64,000 nt of DNA, from positions 1 to 64,000 of the forward strand of contig VZSF01006978.1 of NCBI GenBank assembly GCA_013398295.1, in the 5' to 3' direction. The first letter of the stretch is position 1; each line of letters begins with the position of its first letter. Positions 25,440 through 39,096 of this stretch are shown here, piece after piece. The position numbers were made by a program, and so were the translations under genes. The notes under the pieces were generated by a model that saw only the letters and a program-made list of their open reading frames with translations, did not search any database and was not told the DNA's origin. This DNA comes from Chionis minor. Its lineage: Eukaryota; Chordata; Aves; Charadriiformes; Chionididae.

Positions 25440-28400
25440 TTTACAGACACACAGTATGAAAAAGCCCAACAATAATTTTTTTCCTCTGTACATGTGGACT
25501 AAATCAGTCCAAATCACAAAAAATATTTGTGTTTCTGCAGCTGAAATGCAAGGATTGCGTATGTCTTGCTGCATGCTAAAGGATATATTTTATTATTGCA
25601 GAAAACGGCAACTGAGTTGCTTTGGTATAGTTTGGCTCTATATGTTTTGCTGTTCACATTTGTTCAACTACGATTGACTGAAATACATTTAATGGGGCAA
25701 TTAGAGTAACTATGTTTCTTTTTCGGAAGGCTGATATAAAGCTCCTTATATTTGTCCGTTTCTCTGGCATCTCAGTGATTCTTTTTGATTTTTAGATACT
25801 ATTGGGAGTAGTTTGCTAAATGTCATAGCTAACTACATTTCTAAGAGGCTACATATCTTGCGGAGTCAACAAGATCCATGAGTCCATTTCAAATTTTCAG
25901 TGTTCCTTCCTTTCCCAGTACCTCTATCTATACCCATTCTGTGTTAAGATTCAGTACTGTGAGAATAGATTGTAATATCCACCTATGAAACAGAAACATC
26001 TTCTCTAAAGTGCATGCCATTCAGTATTGGAACGTTCTAAATCAACAATTTTATTGCTAAGAAAAACCTACAGTAAATAAAATATTAAAAATATATTACT
26101 CAAATATATTACAAAAAGTAATTCAGTAATTAAAAGTGATATGGTAAACTCTACCAATAAGAAAGATAAACAGGAGTAAAGTAAAATCACTTACATAATC
26201 ACTTAGTGTTTATATTAATAGACAGACTGGTTATATAATGACATCATCAAAATGCTTACTGTCTTGATCATTCTGTTATTGCAGTGAATAAAAATATCAA
26301 AATTTTAGCTTTCACTGCCCTTAGATAAAAACTGTGCTTGCTACATATAAACATTTTGATTTCTACAAGAAAGCAAAATAAAACTTTCTTTGCCAGACAG
26401 ACACATTGACTTGCTTGCCACAGAGAGTTACCCAGTGGAAGTGGTAGTCTGCCCAGAGTCACAGAAATTAGGTCCACCCCAGGGCTAAAATTTATCTTTT
26501 ACCTCCTTTCCTATATATTACAGAGTTGCTAACATTCACTTCCAAAGTATTTTTTTAATCCTTCCTCTGCATAATAAAAACCTATTGCTGTCTCCTGCAC
26601 TATATTATGTATTTTGAGCTTCTTTTGTAATCAAGGGAGTCCAACATGATGAAGGTATCCCAAGACTGGGTTCTTAAATTATTACTAGCTGTTCTTTTTA
26701 ATATTGGGAGTTTTCTCCACCAGCCTCACCCATATATCACAAAAATGTAGGAACAGGTTCTCTAGCTCACACTCACAAAGGTTCCTGGACTGGGCAACAT
26801 CTGGACAGGAGTTAAAACTAAAAAAAAAAAAAAAAAAGTCAAGATCCGTGTAAAGTTTCAGAGATTGATATACTTTTATATTTTAAAATATCTTCAAGTT
26901 AATCCTCTGTGAACTCTCTGCATGTGTTTACATTCAGTTTTGGAGAGTAATAGAAATAATAAAAAGCCTCTAAATAATGGAAAGATTGGTAGAGGTCCCA
27001 CTAGAATCACTATCAAATGGTTTGTATAAACGTACTGAATAAGTGCTGAAATACTTAATGAGAAATGAAAGGATTCTGGGATTATAGTGTGGCCACACAA
27101 AATAATTTGGATGTTATATGACCATGAATGATGTAAATTCTATGTGATCTCCAGTTAAAGAAAAGCATTGGATTCCCTATGAAATACAGTTGGCAGAAGG
27201 ACCTGAAAACCCAAACCTGACAGGTAATATAGTTGCTGTTTTACTAATTTTGTGGATGTTCGTTCAGCTAATAAAATGAACGGACCTGGTTTTGTGTAAG
27301 AAGTTTCTAAGCTAGCTGCTTAGAAACAAAAAAGGTTGTTGTTGTTGGGATTTTTTTTCTCAAGAGGAGGAAAAGTATGTATGTATCAAACAATTAAAAT
27401 CTGAAGTGTTAGTTTTAACCTCCATCCGTGCTCCAGACCCTTAGCTATGAGCACTGCTGCCTCTGCAGTGCTGGTCTGCGCAGTAGGCTTTGTTTTGTCC
27501 TGGGGTCAGAGATACTGAAAGGAAGAAAGAGAAAGAAAGATTAATCTGATAAAGGCATTGCCATTTCTAATCGGAGTGATGGGAAACTGTGGTATGAAGT
27601 TAAAGAGGCAACACAGGGTGAATTACTGTGATGAACTACCTTAAAGTTGAAGCAATCAAATAGATAGCTCTCACATATAAAAATCACCGTGGCATCTTTA
27701 TTCATCAACGGTTTTGCACGAGTGTCTCATGTTCAATCCCTTCCATGGACAACTAAAGCACTCTGGTAAATTTGAGGAGATTAAACCTTATTGGGACAAC
27801 TCAGCCCCTGAGGTGGCTACTTCTCACTTCCCAGAGTTCATTTCACATTGCCACGCAGAAGGATAAACTCTTCAAAGCTTGAAACAAACAGGAACACCAC
27901 CACAGCCCGGTGCCTCCACTCGTAACCTACTGTAATGGAACTGAAAGTGCTTTTACTCTCGTGTACGATAGCAGTAAAACTTTCTCACATAGACTGACAG
28001 CTGAAAACCTGCAGAAGTGAAATTTGTTCAGAAAGTATTCGTACAAACAGACGTCTCGTGGAGGTTTTCTGCACATTTGTAGGGAACAAAAGAATCACAT
28101 TAAAAAATTCAGTAGAAAAAGCCTACCATTGAGTACCAGATAAACAGATATATTTGATTCAAGTATAGTCAAATGACATGAAAAAACAAATGTGGTATCC
28201 TGGAGAATTCATGATAAAACTCCTGTAAAAATTCACTCACATGATTTTAGGAATTAGCTTATGATTTGCTCTTAAGAAATGATGAAGTCTTCCCATGATG
28301 CTGAATTCTTTGAGTCTTTTGAAGATAACGGGCTCTGAAGATACTCAATATTTTGCAGGATTGCATACTAGTGAACACAGCAAACATATATCAGTTTTCT

Positions 28401-31400
28401 GTAATCAAATGTGTTCTTCCTTGTGAAGCATCACATGATTATGTACCCACATCTCAGTCTGCTTAACACAGGACTAGGAGTAAATACACAGCTATCGATA
28501 AATAAAGTCAAGGGGATATAGAAAAACTGATCTAGTAACAAGGTGTACGTGTTGTTAGAACTTTAGTTTTTCAACATTGATGTTGTATCACCCACAGAAG
28601 AGCTAAAAGGGTTTAATATAGTATATTCCATGTAAATGCCTATTCTGTCCTGAAGAGATGGATCACTATCCAAAAAGGATGTTTACTAGCACTGAAAATG
28701 ATGAACAATGATGTACCAGATGCATTTATTGTTGTGAGGGGAAAAAAAAACAGATGTAACTTTTAAACATTTTTTTCTTTTTTTAGTGTTAAGCTCACTT
28801 ACAAATCTCTAATAAATACAATGTAATTCTAAGTCTTTTACTTTGTTACTCTGGTTTTCTTTCCTAAAGGATTTGCATTAAATAAAACATAGCATTTTCA
28901 GAAATCATTTTCCTAAGGTAATTCTGGGAGGTTTTGGGCAAAACTGCAGCTTTTTTTGTTGTTGTTTTTGTAAATCTTGGAAGCTGTATTGCTTAAAGAT
29001 CAAGCAAAATCAATTAACACTACTTCAAACATAGTATACATCACTTTACAGAAAGAGTACTTTATAGGACATTCAGTCAACATACTGCTGTGCGTTTGCT
29101 GAAATACATTTATTGATTACTTATCAGGTGCCTTATATTGTGTAGTTTGCAGGACAATTACACTATTTGCCCAGTTCTGGAATAAGTTTTTCCAAACTTT
29201 TCGAAGAGAATAATCGATGGTAACACTGTTTGGAAGTCCTAAAGAAATGAGAAACAAGAAGAAGTGTTAAGCTTGGCTTTCATGATTTTACCTTTTTTTA
29301 AGGTATTGTAGAGCTCTAAATACTGTCTTCTAGTTACATTTCATGATATGAATTAGAACGCAAACTATGGAAAAGAATGTATACGAAACATACATTTTCA
29401 CATTATATGGACATACGTATTTTAAAGAGCACAAGAATTTGTTGATTTAATTGCAAGTAAATATGTATTTCAAACCCTAAGTAACTATAGGCACTGCAAA
29501 AATTCCCTGCTCCAAAACCAAGATTTTATAGTCTTTTGCAAATCATGGTAGACAAAATTACATCCTCCTCCCTGGCAACCAGGTAGATTATAGACAGCAA
29601 GATACCTGTGCAATATTTTAACTTTTGTACCTTCACTAACATTAAAACATGGATATTGAACCAGCTCCATAAGAAATGGCAAAAAATGAATATATTTTAA
29701 ATAAATGTTAGTGGCAACAAATTGATTAGGAGCTCTGGTAGAAAAAATACAGGCAGGGTGATTCCCGAATGTGTTTTTTCCAGGGAAAGTTCTTGGTTAT
29801 TACATTCAATTTTTTAAAATGCAAATGCTTACAAATCTAAATTGAATAAGAGAAATGCAAGTGAACATGTGCCTTAACAGTACAATGTAAATACAGCCAA
29901 CAAGCAAGAAAGTAAAATAACGTAAGTATTCTCAAAAGTATTTTGATTTAGCTTCTTACTAATAAATACTCATGGCAAATGATTAACAAGTCTATGATGT
30001 TTAGGATCAATGTTTTAAAACATTCTTAATAAAATTATTTTCTTTGACCCTGAAATACTCGGAATAGTGTAAGCAATACAAAATATCTGTTTTGCATTAA
30101 AATTGTTTTCCCTTTCCAAAAGTAACGTGCTACAGATGAATTATCAGCTTTCCAGGATCTGACAGTTAATTCTTAAGAAAGAAGTTGGCCTGAGCGCTTT
30201 CTACTGTTTCCTATTGTCAACATGATGCTCTGTAAAAGTGCAAGGAAAAGCAATGTCTTCATAAAATGTCTGAGGCCATGAGTGAATGAAAGCTAAATTT
30301 TTGACCTTTTCAGTAAAATTTCAGTAAATTTCACGATTTAGAAGGTTTGTTTTTCTCTTAGAAACAGAATGAAAACCGGGTTTTTTTTCCTGAAAATGGC
30401 ATAAAGCAAAATTATCATTCCCTGTATAATTTAGATTTCACTACTTCACAGACCATAGTGCAGCTGAATCTCCATAAACAGACAGAGCAACTGTGACTTC
30501 TGGAAAGCTTCATGCAATCACTGACACGGCCCACCTGAATTTCAACTGCACTGCGCATTGCCAAACTGTGACCATATAATTTCTTACATCTCATACCCAA
30601 AGTTATTTGATATGATTCCTCCAACATTCTGGTGCGTGTATCTTAAAATAGCAAGATAGACATATACATTCAAAATGAAATACTCCCTGTGTGGTTTGAA
30701 AGTGATTACTGTTCCATTCTTAACTGTTCACAAGATTTAATTATTAATGTTTCTCTATGCCTTGTACGGCTCAATTTCTTACCAAACAGCCTATTTGCAT
30801 ATTTTCATATTATACTTTAAGAATAGCACACCATTTTAATTTTCATTGTGTGTTTGGCATCACAAGCACCTTCTTACCGCAGGAAGAGTTGTCTATATAA
30901 TTATTACAATAAATATTATTTCAACTCCAGCATAACTGCAAATAATTTCCTTCTAAAGTAAAGCTAGTTATATTTAATTCAGTAAATTCACCAGGCTAAT
31001 ATCGTTCATGGGAATGGAAAAAAACTCAGAACTAGTTGCCAAGCAAGCAAACAGATAATACAGCTATAATTTAGGATTAAGCAGTAATTCGGAGCAGAAT
31101 ATAGTATCCTTTATTTTGAAAATAGGAAGCATATTTGTAATTTACATGTAGAACAGTTAGGTACAGTTTAACAAAAAAGCGAACTTGGGGTGAGACGGGG
31201 AAACCAGTAAACACCTCCCACATTAGGATAAAATCAGGAATGGTAAGTCTGAGCATTGAAGAAGTCTTCATATGCTGAAGCAGACGGCTTTTGCTATTAG
31301 GATGCCTGGCCAAACAAAAACAATTGGCTGCCAAAATTAGCTCCTTGGGACAATTTAGGAGCCTTTGAAGTGAACAGTTTTTTGAGCTGGAACTAAGCCC

Positions 31401-33742
31401 AGGTCCAGCTTCAAACTCAAATCAAAATGACAAAGAGGAAATTTTCTGTGCCACACACCCCCTCAGTGTAAGATTACTTTGGGTTGGCAGCTGTACTGTT
31501 TATCTTGTTATTTAAAGCTGTTTCACTAGATACTCACAACTGAGCATTTAAACAACTGGCTCCGATTATGACGACAGCAGTTATGTTTGACCACATTTAG
31601 GAAAGATCACACAATCTGATGGATAAAGAGAAGTGTTGCTAGCTTTGCAGTGAGACTAATTAAAGAAATTTAGAACGTGTACTAGAGAGATGATGCACAG
31701 TATGCATATAAAATATAATGACCTTTTTAGGGAAAGAACCCTATCCATTTCTGTATTTCAAGACCTAGATTTTAATCAGGTTTCAACAGTGTGAGAAAGT
31801 AAGCCCTGAAAATACCACTTGGCCTTGCAAAGTCTACCTCACAGCGCTGGGGAGAGTCTATCCCACTGTATCATTGTAGCAGCATAAAGGGAAAGGAATT
31901 GGGAGCCAGGTTCTCATGTCTATCTAATTTGATGGTGAAATGTAAGTTCAAATCATGCAGCGATGAACTGCAATGCACCACTGGCTGATTCTGGTAGACT
32001 GCCAGGATCATCTTGAGTTTAAGCTGATTGCTACAGAGCATAGAAGCTACGAAGGTACACAGATAATCCTTTTGAAGCTGCAAGAACAGAAGTTGTGAGC
32101 GGAGAAAAACAGGCTGCTTTAAAATTATTTTCACCGTCAGTCCTTCATTGTTGGTAGCTGGAATAAATTAGCTTACAAATATGAATTCCCACATATTGAT
32201 GAGATTGACCCTACAGGTTTGCAGTCTCAGGATCATAGGAGCATGGAGCTGAGCTTGATGGAGCTTTTCCTCTTAAATCATGCCATATAATTCTCAGCAT
32301 CAGAGACCTGTAATCCTCAGGCCAAGACCTATTTTCAAATTCCCAAACGAAGTTAAGACAACACTTCCTTTTTAAACTTGCCAGGCCTTGACTCCTTTCA
32401 TTCTCATAAATTGTAAGTGACTCAAGTTCAACTGACAGAGCTTAACAAGACCTATGGACCCTTTCAACGTATTTGACTACTTGATTGTCATGTGTGCTTA
32501 TTAGTTCTAAACAATGGAGTCAAAAAAGGTGACATAAAGCCACCACAGATTTGTCTCAATCAGCACACTCTGATGTCATAGATTAGACTTGCCAAATGCT
32601 CACATAGTTTGTCTTTGGAATGCTATTATTAAAGTAAACTCTAAAGAGATTTTACGTCTGAGTATGCAGACACACACAAATATAAACCATGTACAAATAA
32701 TACTGATAAACCAACAAGACCTTGTAGGCCTACATACCAGTTTGAAGGCCTTTGAAAATGCGTTCCCTCATATTCTAATGATAAATTTACACTAACAGTG
32801 CTTCTTTGCAAACAATTTAGAGAGTACAGTACAATTTCCTGCAACATAAAAATGCACTTTGGAATGAGATAGGAGTTACAATTAAGTATCTTCTGGGAAA
32901 TTTCATGAAGTAGAAAGTTAGCTGCTTCAGACCAAAGCAAGAACAGGCAAACAGCAGTGGAGTATCTACTCACAGATTTAAAGACCAGAAAGTACCGTTA
33001 TGACCATTTAGTCTTAGCTCCTGCATACACACTTCGGGTAATTTCCTATAGCAAATCTATCAAGTCCCTAATAATTATGAAGTCGTTAGGTACACGGTAA
33101 GCTTAGAACAATAAGCTTACAATAAACTTATGATACTTGATTTACAGCTTTGCATAGTCTTTCTCTGTAATGACAAAATTTCATTTTGTTGCATAAATAG
33201 AGATTTGGTTGCATAAAGGGAGATTAAAGTTGCAGTCGATTGTATGAACACAGATTTTCTTCATAGGTTAGGAAAGGTAGAACGTGAAGATGTTTCAAAG
33301 ATAAATTGTGTAACTTCTATAATGAAAAGCATTCCACCCATAGCAGTGATTCAGAGCACCGAGTCCTCAGCCAGTTGAACACTACTGAAGACACTGTATA
33401 ATTGCATGATGTCAGCCATGACACCATGTGCTATGCAAAAGGTAAATCAATCCATGAAATGTTTGGATGTCAGAAAAAACTTTTTTTGTAGTGCTGGAAT
33501 TGTATCTGTTGCTCCTATACAGACCTACAACCGTAGGTAACTTCTGTTAAGAATCAATGGCAGGAGTAACTGAAAAGTGGGAATGGCTGCTAGAATCCTA
33601 TCTTCGTGCTACTGAATAGTAAAAACAGGGAACAAGTTTCACTCTTCTTTATCTTGAAATCAACATCCACAGGCACACATCCAGACTTTGGAGGACGCAA
33701 GGGGAAATTCTGCATAAATGTCCATGAAGTAGCTACGTCCTT

Positions 33743-33830
33743 ACAGAATCACAGAATGTGAAGGGTTGGAACGGACCTCTAGAGACCATCTGGTCCAACC
33801 TTCCTGCCAGAGCAGGTTCACCCACAGCAG
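33743..33830 (-). mobile_element. CR1 LINE 3' tail fragment
   Basis: The plus strand reads 'acagaatcacagaatg..gggttggaacggacctct..gaccatctggtccaacc..tgccagagcaggttcacc', the reverse complement of the last bases of avian CR1. It is only about 88 bp but highly typical and less diverged than the other copies here. It is inserted on the minus strand. Confidence 0.9.
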
Positions 33831-36800
33831 GTAAGGGTAAGTCAGAGTAGGGTAAGTCCACTGAGCAATCTTGCTTTCCCCACAAGGCTGGGACACAGCT
33901 CGTGTCCTTTGAAAACCAGGCCTTACTGCCAAGTGCCACTGTGCAGTCATAGTCCACAGCACCCTCTCTTTAATACTGAGGGGTCATATTTAAGTATTCC
34001 CTATCATGCTAATGCTTGTAATAGTAAAATTAGAGTTTTAAATTGAGCTGTCATAGTAAGCCTCCTGACCTATTAATAGCCACAGAGGTCCCTAACAAGG
34101 AAGCAAACCAGAAATGGCAAGCTGTTACACAAGTAAAATGTTGGTCTAGCTAACTTTTATTCTTAGCAAATTTATCAATACTGGTTAACAATACTTCCAA
34201 CTAGTACAGGGCCTTCTGACATGACAAAATGAGTGTAACAACCCATTCTGTCAATACAACACAAATGTCATTTCAAGTGCTCAAAACCCACTAAGCTACC
34301 CTAAAAAAGATTGATTTATCTGCTCCAGTGTTTCTTTGGGGCAAACTTTTCTCACAACTGAAACCAATTAGTGGGCCTGGCACTTGTAGTGCAGAATGTA
34401 GGTCAGCATCAAGTAATAAAAAAGTATTGACTTTTCTCTGTCTGTAAGCAGCATGAAAGGGGTGCCATGGCCTTGTCGTATATGAAAAGAGCTCCATTAA
34501 TTTCACTTATTTCAACCAGTGCTGTCAAATACTAATGCTTCTATTGCACTTTTCACACAAAGTACATTGACACCAATCCTGGCCCCAGTGAAACAAGTTT
34601 ACAATATTTCAGTCACTGAAAGGGGTACTATAATTTTTAATTCCCTGTTGTACATTTAGTCTCTTTAAGCAGCATTGCTTAGAAGACCTATTGAGAGATA
34701 TGAGCTGGGACATTAATAATGGCTACACGCTTCTTCCCATGGGCAACAGAACCTATTTCTTGGGCATAGCTTCAACAGCTAATTAGCCATAAAGTTCAGG
34801 GCACAGTTGTTTGGCACAACTCTCTTTTTGTGGCTGGTGGGCACAGACTACCAATTTTGATTTCCGCTGTGGAGAAATACCCAAAAAAGAGGAATAGGTC
34901 TTCTGTGACTTAAGGCTATAAAATTGAAAAGCTAATGTGTTAACCAATTGGGTCAACTAGCCCCTTCAAATAAGAGATAATAACAAAAGCCTGGATCATG
35001 CCTTAGGGACTGCATCTCATTGTGTCAGTGCAGAGGTATTGACTTCTAGGGAAAAGCGTGCCTAATCGGAGTTCCCTGAACTACAGTGGACAAGTGACCA
35101 CTGCTGGGGTGAAGTGGGTACAATTACACCTTTCCCTATTCAGTTTACCAGCGCAATGCAGAGGAGGAGAATAAGGAGACATCATCTATCTCCTCCTTCG
35201 ACTGTCTGCTACTGCTACCAATTCTAAACACTCTAAATTTTGTTCTTTTGAGTAAGCGCAACGAAAAAATCTGTGCTTTCAGGAAGACTTTATGAGCTTC
35301 TCCATATTATGGATCAACACAGCCATGGTCAAACTGACTTAAAATTTGATGATCCTGTTTCCCTCTATTCTCTGCAATTTTCCTCCTAAACTGCCTCCCT
35401 TTTTTTTGTTTTTTTTCTGCAAGAGAAGGTTATGGTTCTTATTGACAAGCTTGAGGGCTCTAAGTGTGATATCTAACTCATTCCCTAATTACCTCCTGCA
35501 AATGCAAACATCATCAACAACAATAAAACTCTTTGATTTAAAAAGACTGGGTGACTATGGTAGAAGGCAATTTTCTAGTTGCTTTAATGACTTTGTAAGT
35601 GCAGTCTTACCCTTTGAATCAACTTGGTATTAGATCTTAAAATAAAATGATATTGTATAGCCATCAAAAAGGCAACTTGATAACCTTCTGTGTTACACTC
35701 ACATCAGGCAAATTTTTTCTACTTGTTAGTTTTAGTCTTTTGTTGACATTATGATAATGTGATGTAAAAAAAAAATCAGCAAATTATGCTCACAGTAGGA
35801 AATCTAACAACACTATTTTAATATCCTGCCTTCCAAACAGAAAGAAAAAACATTAATTGCTATTTAATTTATGTAACAAACATTCCATCATTATTACGTT
35901 TAAACTTTCATGGAAATTTATAACTATCACTAACTCTTACACATTTCATCTTTTGGAATTATAAATGAGGAAATCAAACTCAAACAGTGCTTGCTAGAAA
36001 TTATGAAAGATTTCTAATTATGGTTCATGAGTTTGAAAAACCACTGATCTGATGATCGCATAGGTTTAGATACTTTCTGCATGATGTGTCCAGCACAAGC
36101 AACACAGCAGCGCCTGCTCCTCTGTGACAGCCTAACATGGAAATTACAACTCTACTTTTCCTTTCTCTTGTATTCGGAGATGGAAGTAGCCTGCTACTAA
36201 TCTGTGCTCACTGAAGTTTGCTTTCTTAGCTCAGCAGCTAAGCTGTGCTAATTTGTGCTTTGGAGATAACTAGCCAACACAAATCAAGCTCTAAAATTTC
36301 TTGTCCTCATCCGTGCAAGGTAGGAGTGGATGTGTTCTAGCCTTGAAAAGAGCCTATTTCTGCTCCTGTGTAGTTAGAAGCAGTTTGGACAAAGGAAAAA
36401 AAGCCTATGGTGCTGTACCCTTCCATAGCTGCACAAATTAAGCTATGACATGACAGAAAATAATTATCCTTTTGAGAATGCAATGGTATGAGCCATTATA
36501 CAAGGAAAGCACAAATATTTCTGAACAAAAAGGATAATTTACAATAGATGTGTTTGTTAATGATTACAAATGTGTCAACACTTACAGTGCTTTCTTACAA
36601 GCAAAGACAAATTATCTCTTGACTTTGATGGAAGTTTTGTGTAAGGAAGGATAAAGGAAATAAGGAGAAAAATTTGGTCCGGTGAATTACTTTTCCTCAT
36701 ACGTATTGCCTTCCTAAAATTAACCTGGCATCTGAAACTAGCCTGTCCTTTTTGTCGTGTGTAATAGAACCAGCAATGAAGATTTGTGGTCCAAATTTGC

Positions 36801-38279
36801 ATTTACTTAGTACCCTGCAGTTATTGTGGTCGCCCAAGGGTAAGGAAGGGTGGAATTCCCAGCTGTACTTTCTACATCCATTTATTCCATTTATTGATGA
36901 TCTGCAGCCAGACACTGTCTGGTCCTTCCTCCCAAACACGTACTAGCTTTGCAATGCTTGAAAAAGAAATCTATTCTCCTTTATAAATAATAATTTATTT
37001 TATAGTAAACGATTTTAAGATAATAAATTTATTTATGTGTATAAAGCTAATCTGCTAAAGAAGAATAAATCACTTTTATGTAGACATTTTTAAGGTACTT
37101 TTAGACACATTCAGAGCTAGTATCAACATTAGAAGTATAGTTTGCCACACAAAGTTCTGGTGCATGCTTTACCATATGTTAGTCAATGTTATGAAACAAC
37201 ATCACACAAAATTCTGTTTTGAATGTCCATATTTGAACCAAAATTGCTAAAGATAATATTCTATTTTTTCAACCAATGTAGGCTTTTTTTTTTAAAAAAA
37301 GTAAATTGAATTAAGAAACCAATGTGAATTTCTCTGCAAGCTATTTCATACTTGGATACCCTTGAACTTTACGGAATCTGGGCAAAAAAACAAATGTGCA
37401 GTTGAAATAGTTCAGTAGGTATTCAGAATCCCAAGAGGTGTTTATTTGCTATTGTCATGCGAGTGTCTGTTTCTTGTAGGGTATTTTAACAAAATATTTT
37501 TTAAGAAGGGAATAGATGTTCATCTTAAATAAAGATGTAGAAATAACATTGTCAAGTATGAAAACACACTGATGAGTAATATGAAGTTATGAAGTTATTA
37601 AATCTGAGGTGGGACTATGCCTAACACTACATTCTTATGTACAGAAAAATCAGTCTCAAAAGCATCTGATGAAAAAACAAAGGACATATTTTTATCATAG
37701 TGCTTGTATTTTTAAATCAACTCCTTGTCTTGTCCATCACAAACTTTGCTAGCAACAGGACTTGTATTAGAAAATAATGCACTTAGGGATAAATATCTTG
37801 ACTGATGCCATTTATACACTGTCCCTTTCATTGTCTAATCTGTTCAACCACAACATTCTCTATCCAGCTGAAAATCAGCCAGTGCCAAGTGTTGACTGCC
37901 AAGACAAACTCAGAACCACTTTTAACCTGCTGGACTAAATCCAGAAAATGTTTAACCTGCCAAGATCAAGTTGCAGCTATCTCTAACTTGCCAAAATCAT
38001 GCTACTAGGAGTTAAGGCAGAAAAATTCTGAGTTTAAATCCTCAGGTGAAAATATTTTTTATCTTACTGGATTAAGTTCTATCTGCTTGAAAAAAGAATT
38101 GTGATCATTTAGAATCAATAAAAAAACCCAGCACGCTGATTGCACTGTATTTGGCATATGCAGCAAAAACAGTACTCCAGTTAGATTTCGGCTGTTTTGG
38201 ATGACGCTTTCAAATCTGATTACTTTCTGTGATGAAATGACTAGATATGCAGATCAAAGGAGAACAGTGGTTGCTGTCT
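33831..38279. other. Gene-free stretch
   Basis: AT-rich unique DNA with A/T runs (35,400-35,418; 37,284-37,302). A pyrimidine-rich tract followed by a 37-nt exon-like segment on the minus strand near 36,585-36,625 has a good donor but is too short to support. Confidence 0.45.
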
Positions 38280-38815
38280 AGCTGAGCTTTAGCAAGTCTT
38301 TCAACACAATCTCCCAGAGAGTCCTTTTAATCAAGTTGGTAAATTATCCTCTAGATGTGCAGACTAATAGATGTAATAACTGTCTGGAGTATCAGGTTCA
38401 AAGGGTAGCAATGAACAGTTTGCACTCTAACTAGAATCTAGCTACAAATGTATTTCCTCAGGTGCTCCCTTGGGACCTATCTTATTTAGTATCTTCATCA
38501 GTGACCTGGAGATGGAACACAGTCTCATCAAATTCACGGACAACACCAAACTAGTGGGTGCCATTGATACACTTGAGGGCTGTTATTCAGAGTGACGCAG
38601 ACAGGCTAGAGCAATGGCTTGACAGAACCTCACAAAATGCAGCACGTACAAATGCACCTGGCATAGACTAACCTCAGGAACATGCAGGCAGGAGGCTGAC
38701 AGGCTGGGTAGCAGCTCTGCAGAAGAGGACCTAGCAGTCCTGGTGAGCAGCTAGCTAAACATGAGCCAGCAATGTGCCTTAGCAGTGAAAAAAGCTAAAG
38801 AGAAAAACAGCTTTC
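38280..38815 (+). mobile_element. CR1 LINE fragment (decayed reverse-transcriptase end)
   Basis: The plus strand contains 'cttgggacctatcttatttagtatcttcatcagtgacctggagatgg', 'aaattcacggacaacaccaaactagtggg', 'gacaggctagagcaatgg' and 'aacatgagccagcaatgtgcc'. These are the successive landmarks of the 3' part of CR1 ORF2, which encodes the end of the reverse transcriptase. Frameshifts and stops break the frame, so it is a dead copy. It lacks the CR1 3' tail here. Ends are approximate. Confidence 0.85.
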
Positions 38816-39030
38816 CTGTTTTGTAAACATAAACTACCTTCAGAAGAGATTGAAGTGATCATACAGGAAAGACTTTTCTCATTTTGCAGGCAGCTTACTT
38901 TGGAGATTAGCCAACACTAGAACTAAAAAAAAAAAACCACTCATCTACACAGTGTTCACAAATGTTCTTACTGATCAATAAAAGCGGAACAATAGCTCTT
39001 AGGCTAACAACTATCACTACTTTTTCTGTC

Positions 39031-39096
39031 TGCATTTATTCATATATGATAACATATCTTCTTTGCATTTATTCATATATGATAACATATCTTCTT
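39031..39096. repeat. Perfect 33-bp tandem duplication, two copies
   Basis: A 33-base unit beginning tgcatttattcatatatgat occurs twice head to tail without a mismatch (39,031-39,063 and 39,064-39,096). Perfect identity in non-coding DNA suggests a recent slippage or duplication event, so copy number may vary between individuals. Confidence 0.9.

Larger units (their letters stand above)
23183..33742. other. Gene-free stretch
   Basis: About 10.5 kb of AT-rich DNA with A-runs (24,726-24,746; 26,820-26,837) and one duplicated segment near 25,400. Open frames near 29.5, 30.5 and 31.1 kb were examined for splice sites without a convincing result. No recognised repeat family was identified. Confidence 0.45.

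Noticed and set aside
29485..30627. Minus-strand frames near 29.5-30.6 kb that look mildly protein-like
   Set aside because: Acceptor tracts are weak and possible donors are poor. I could not define an exon.
33733..33962. Two overlapping minus-strand frames of 73-74 codons
   Set aside because: They cover a CR1 3' tail and its flank, so they are repeat-derived.
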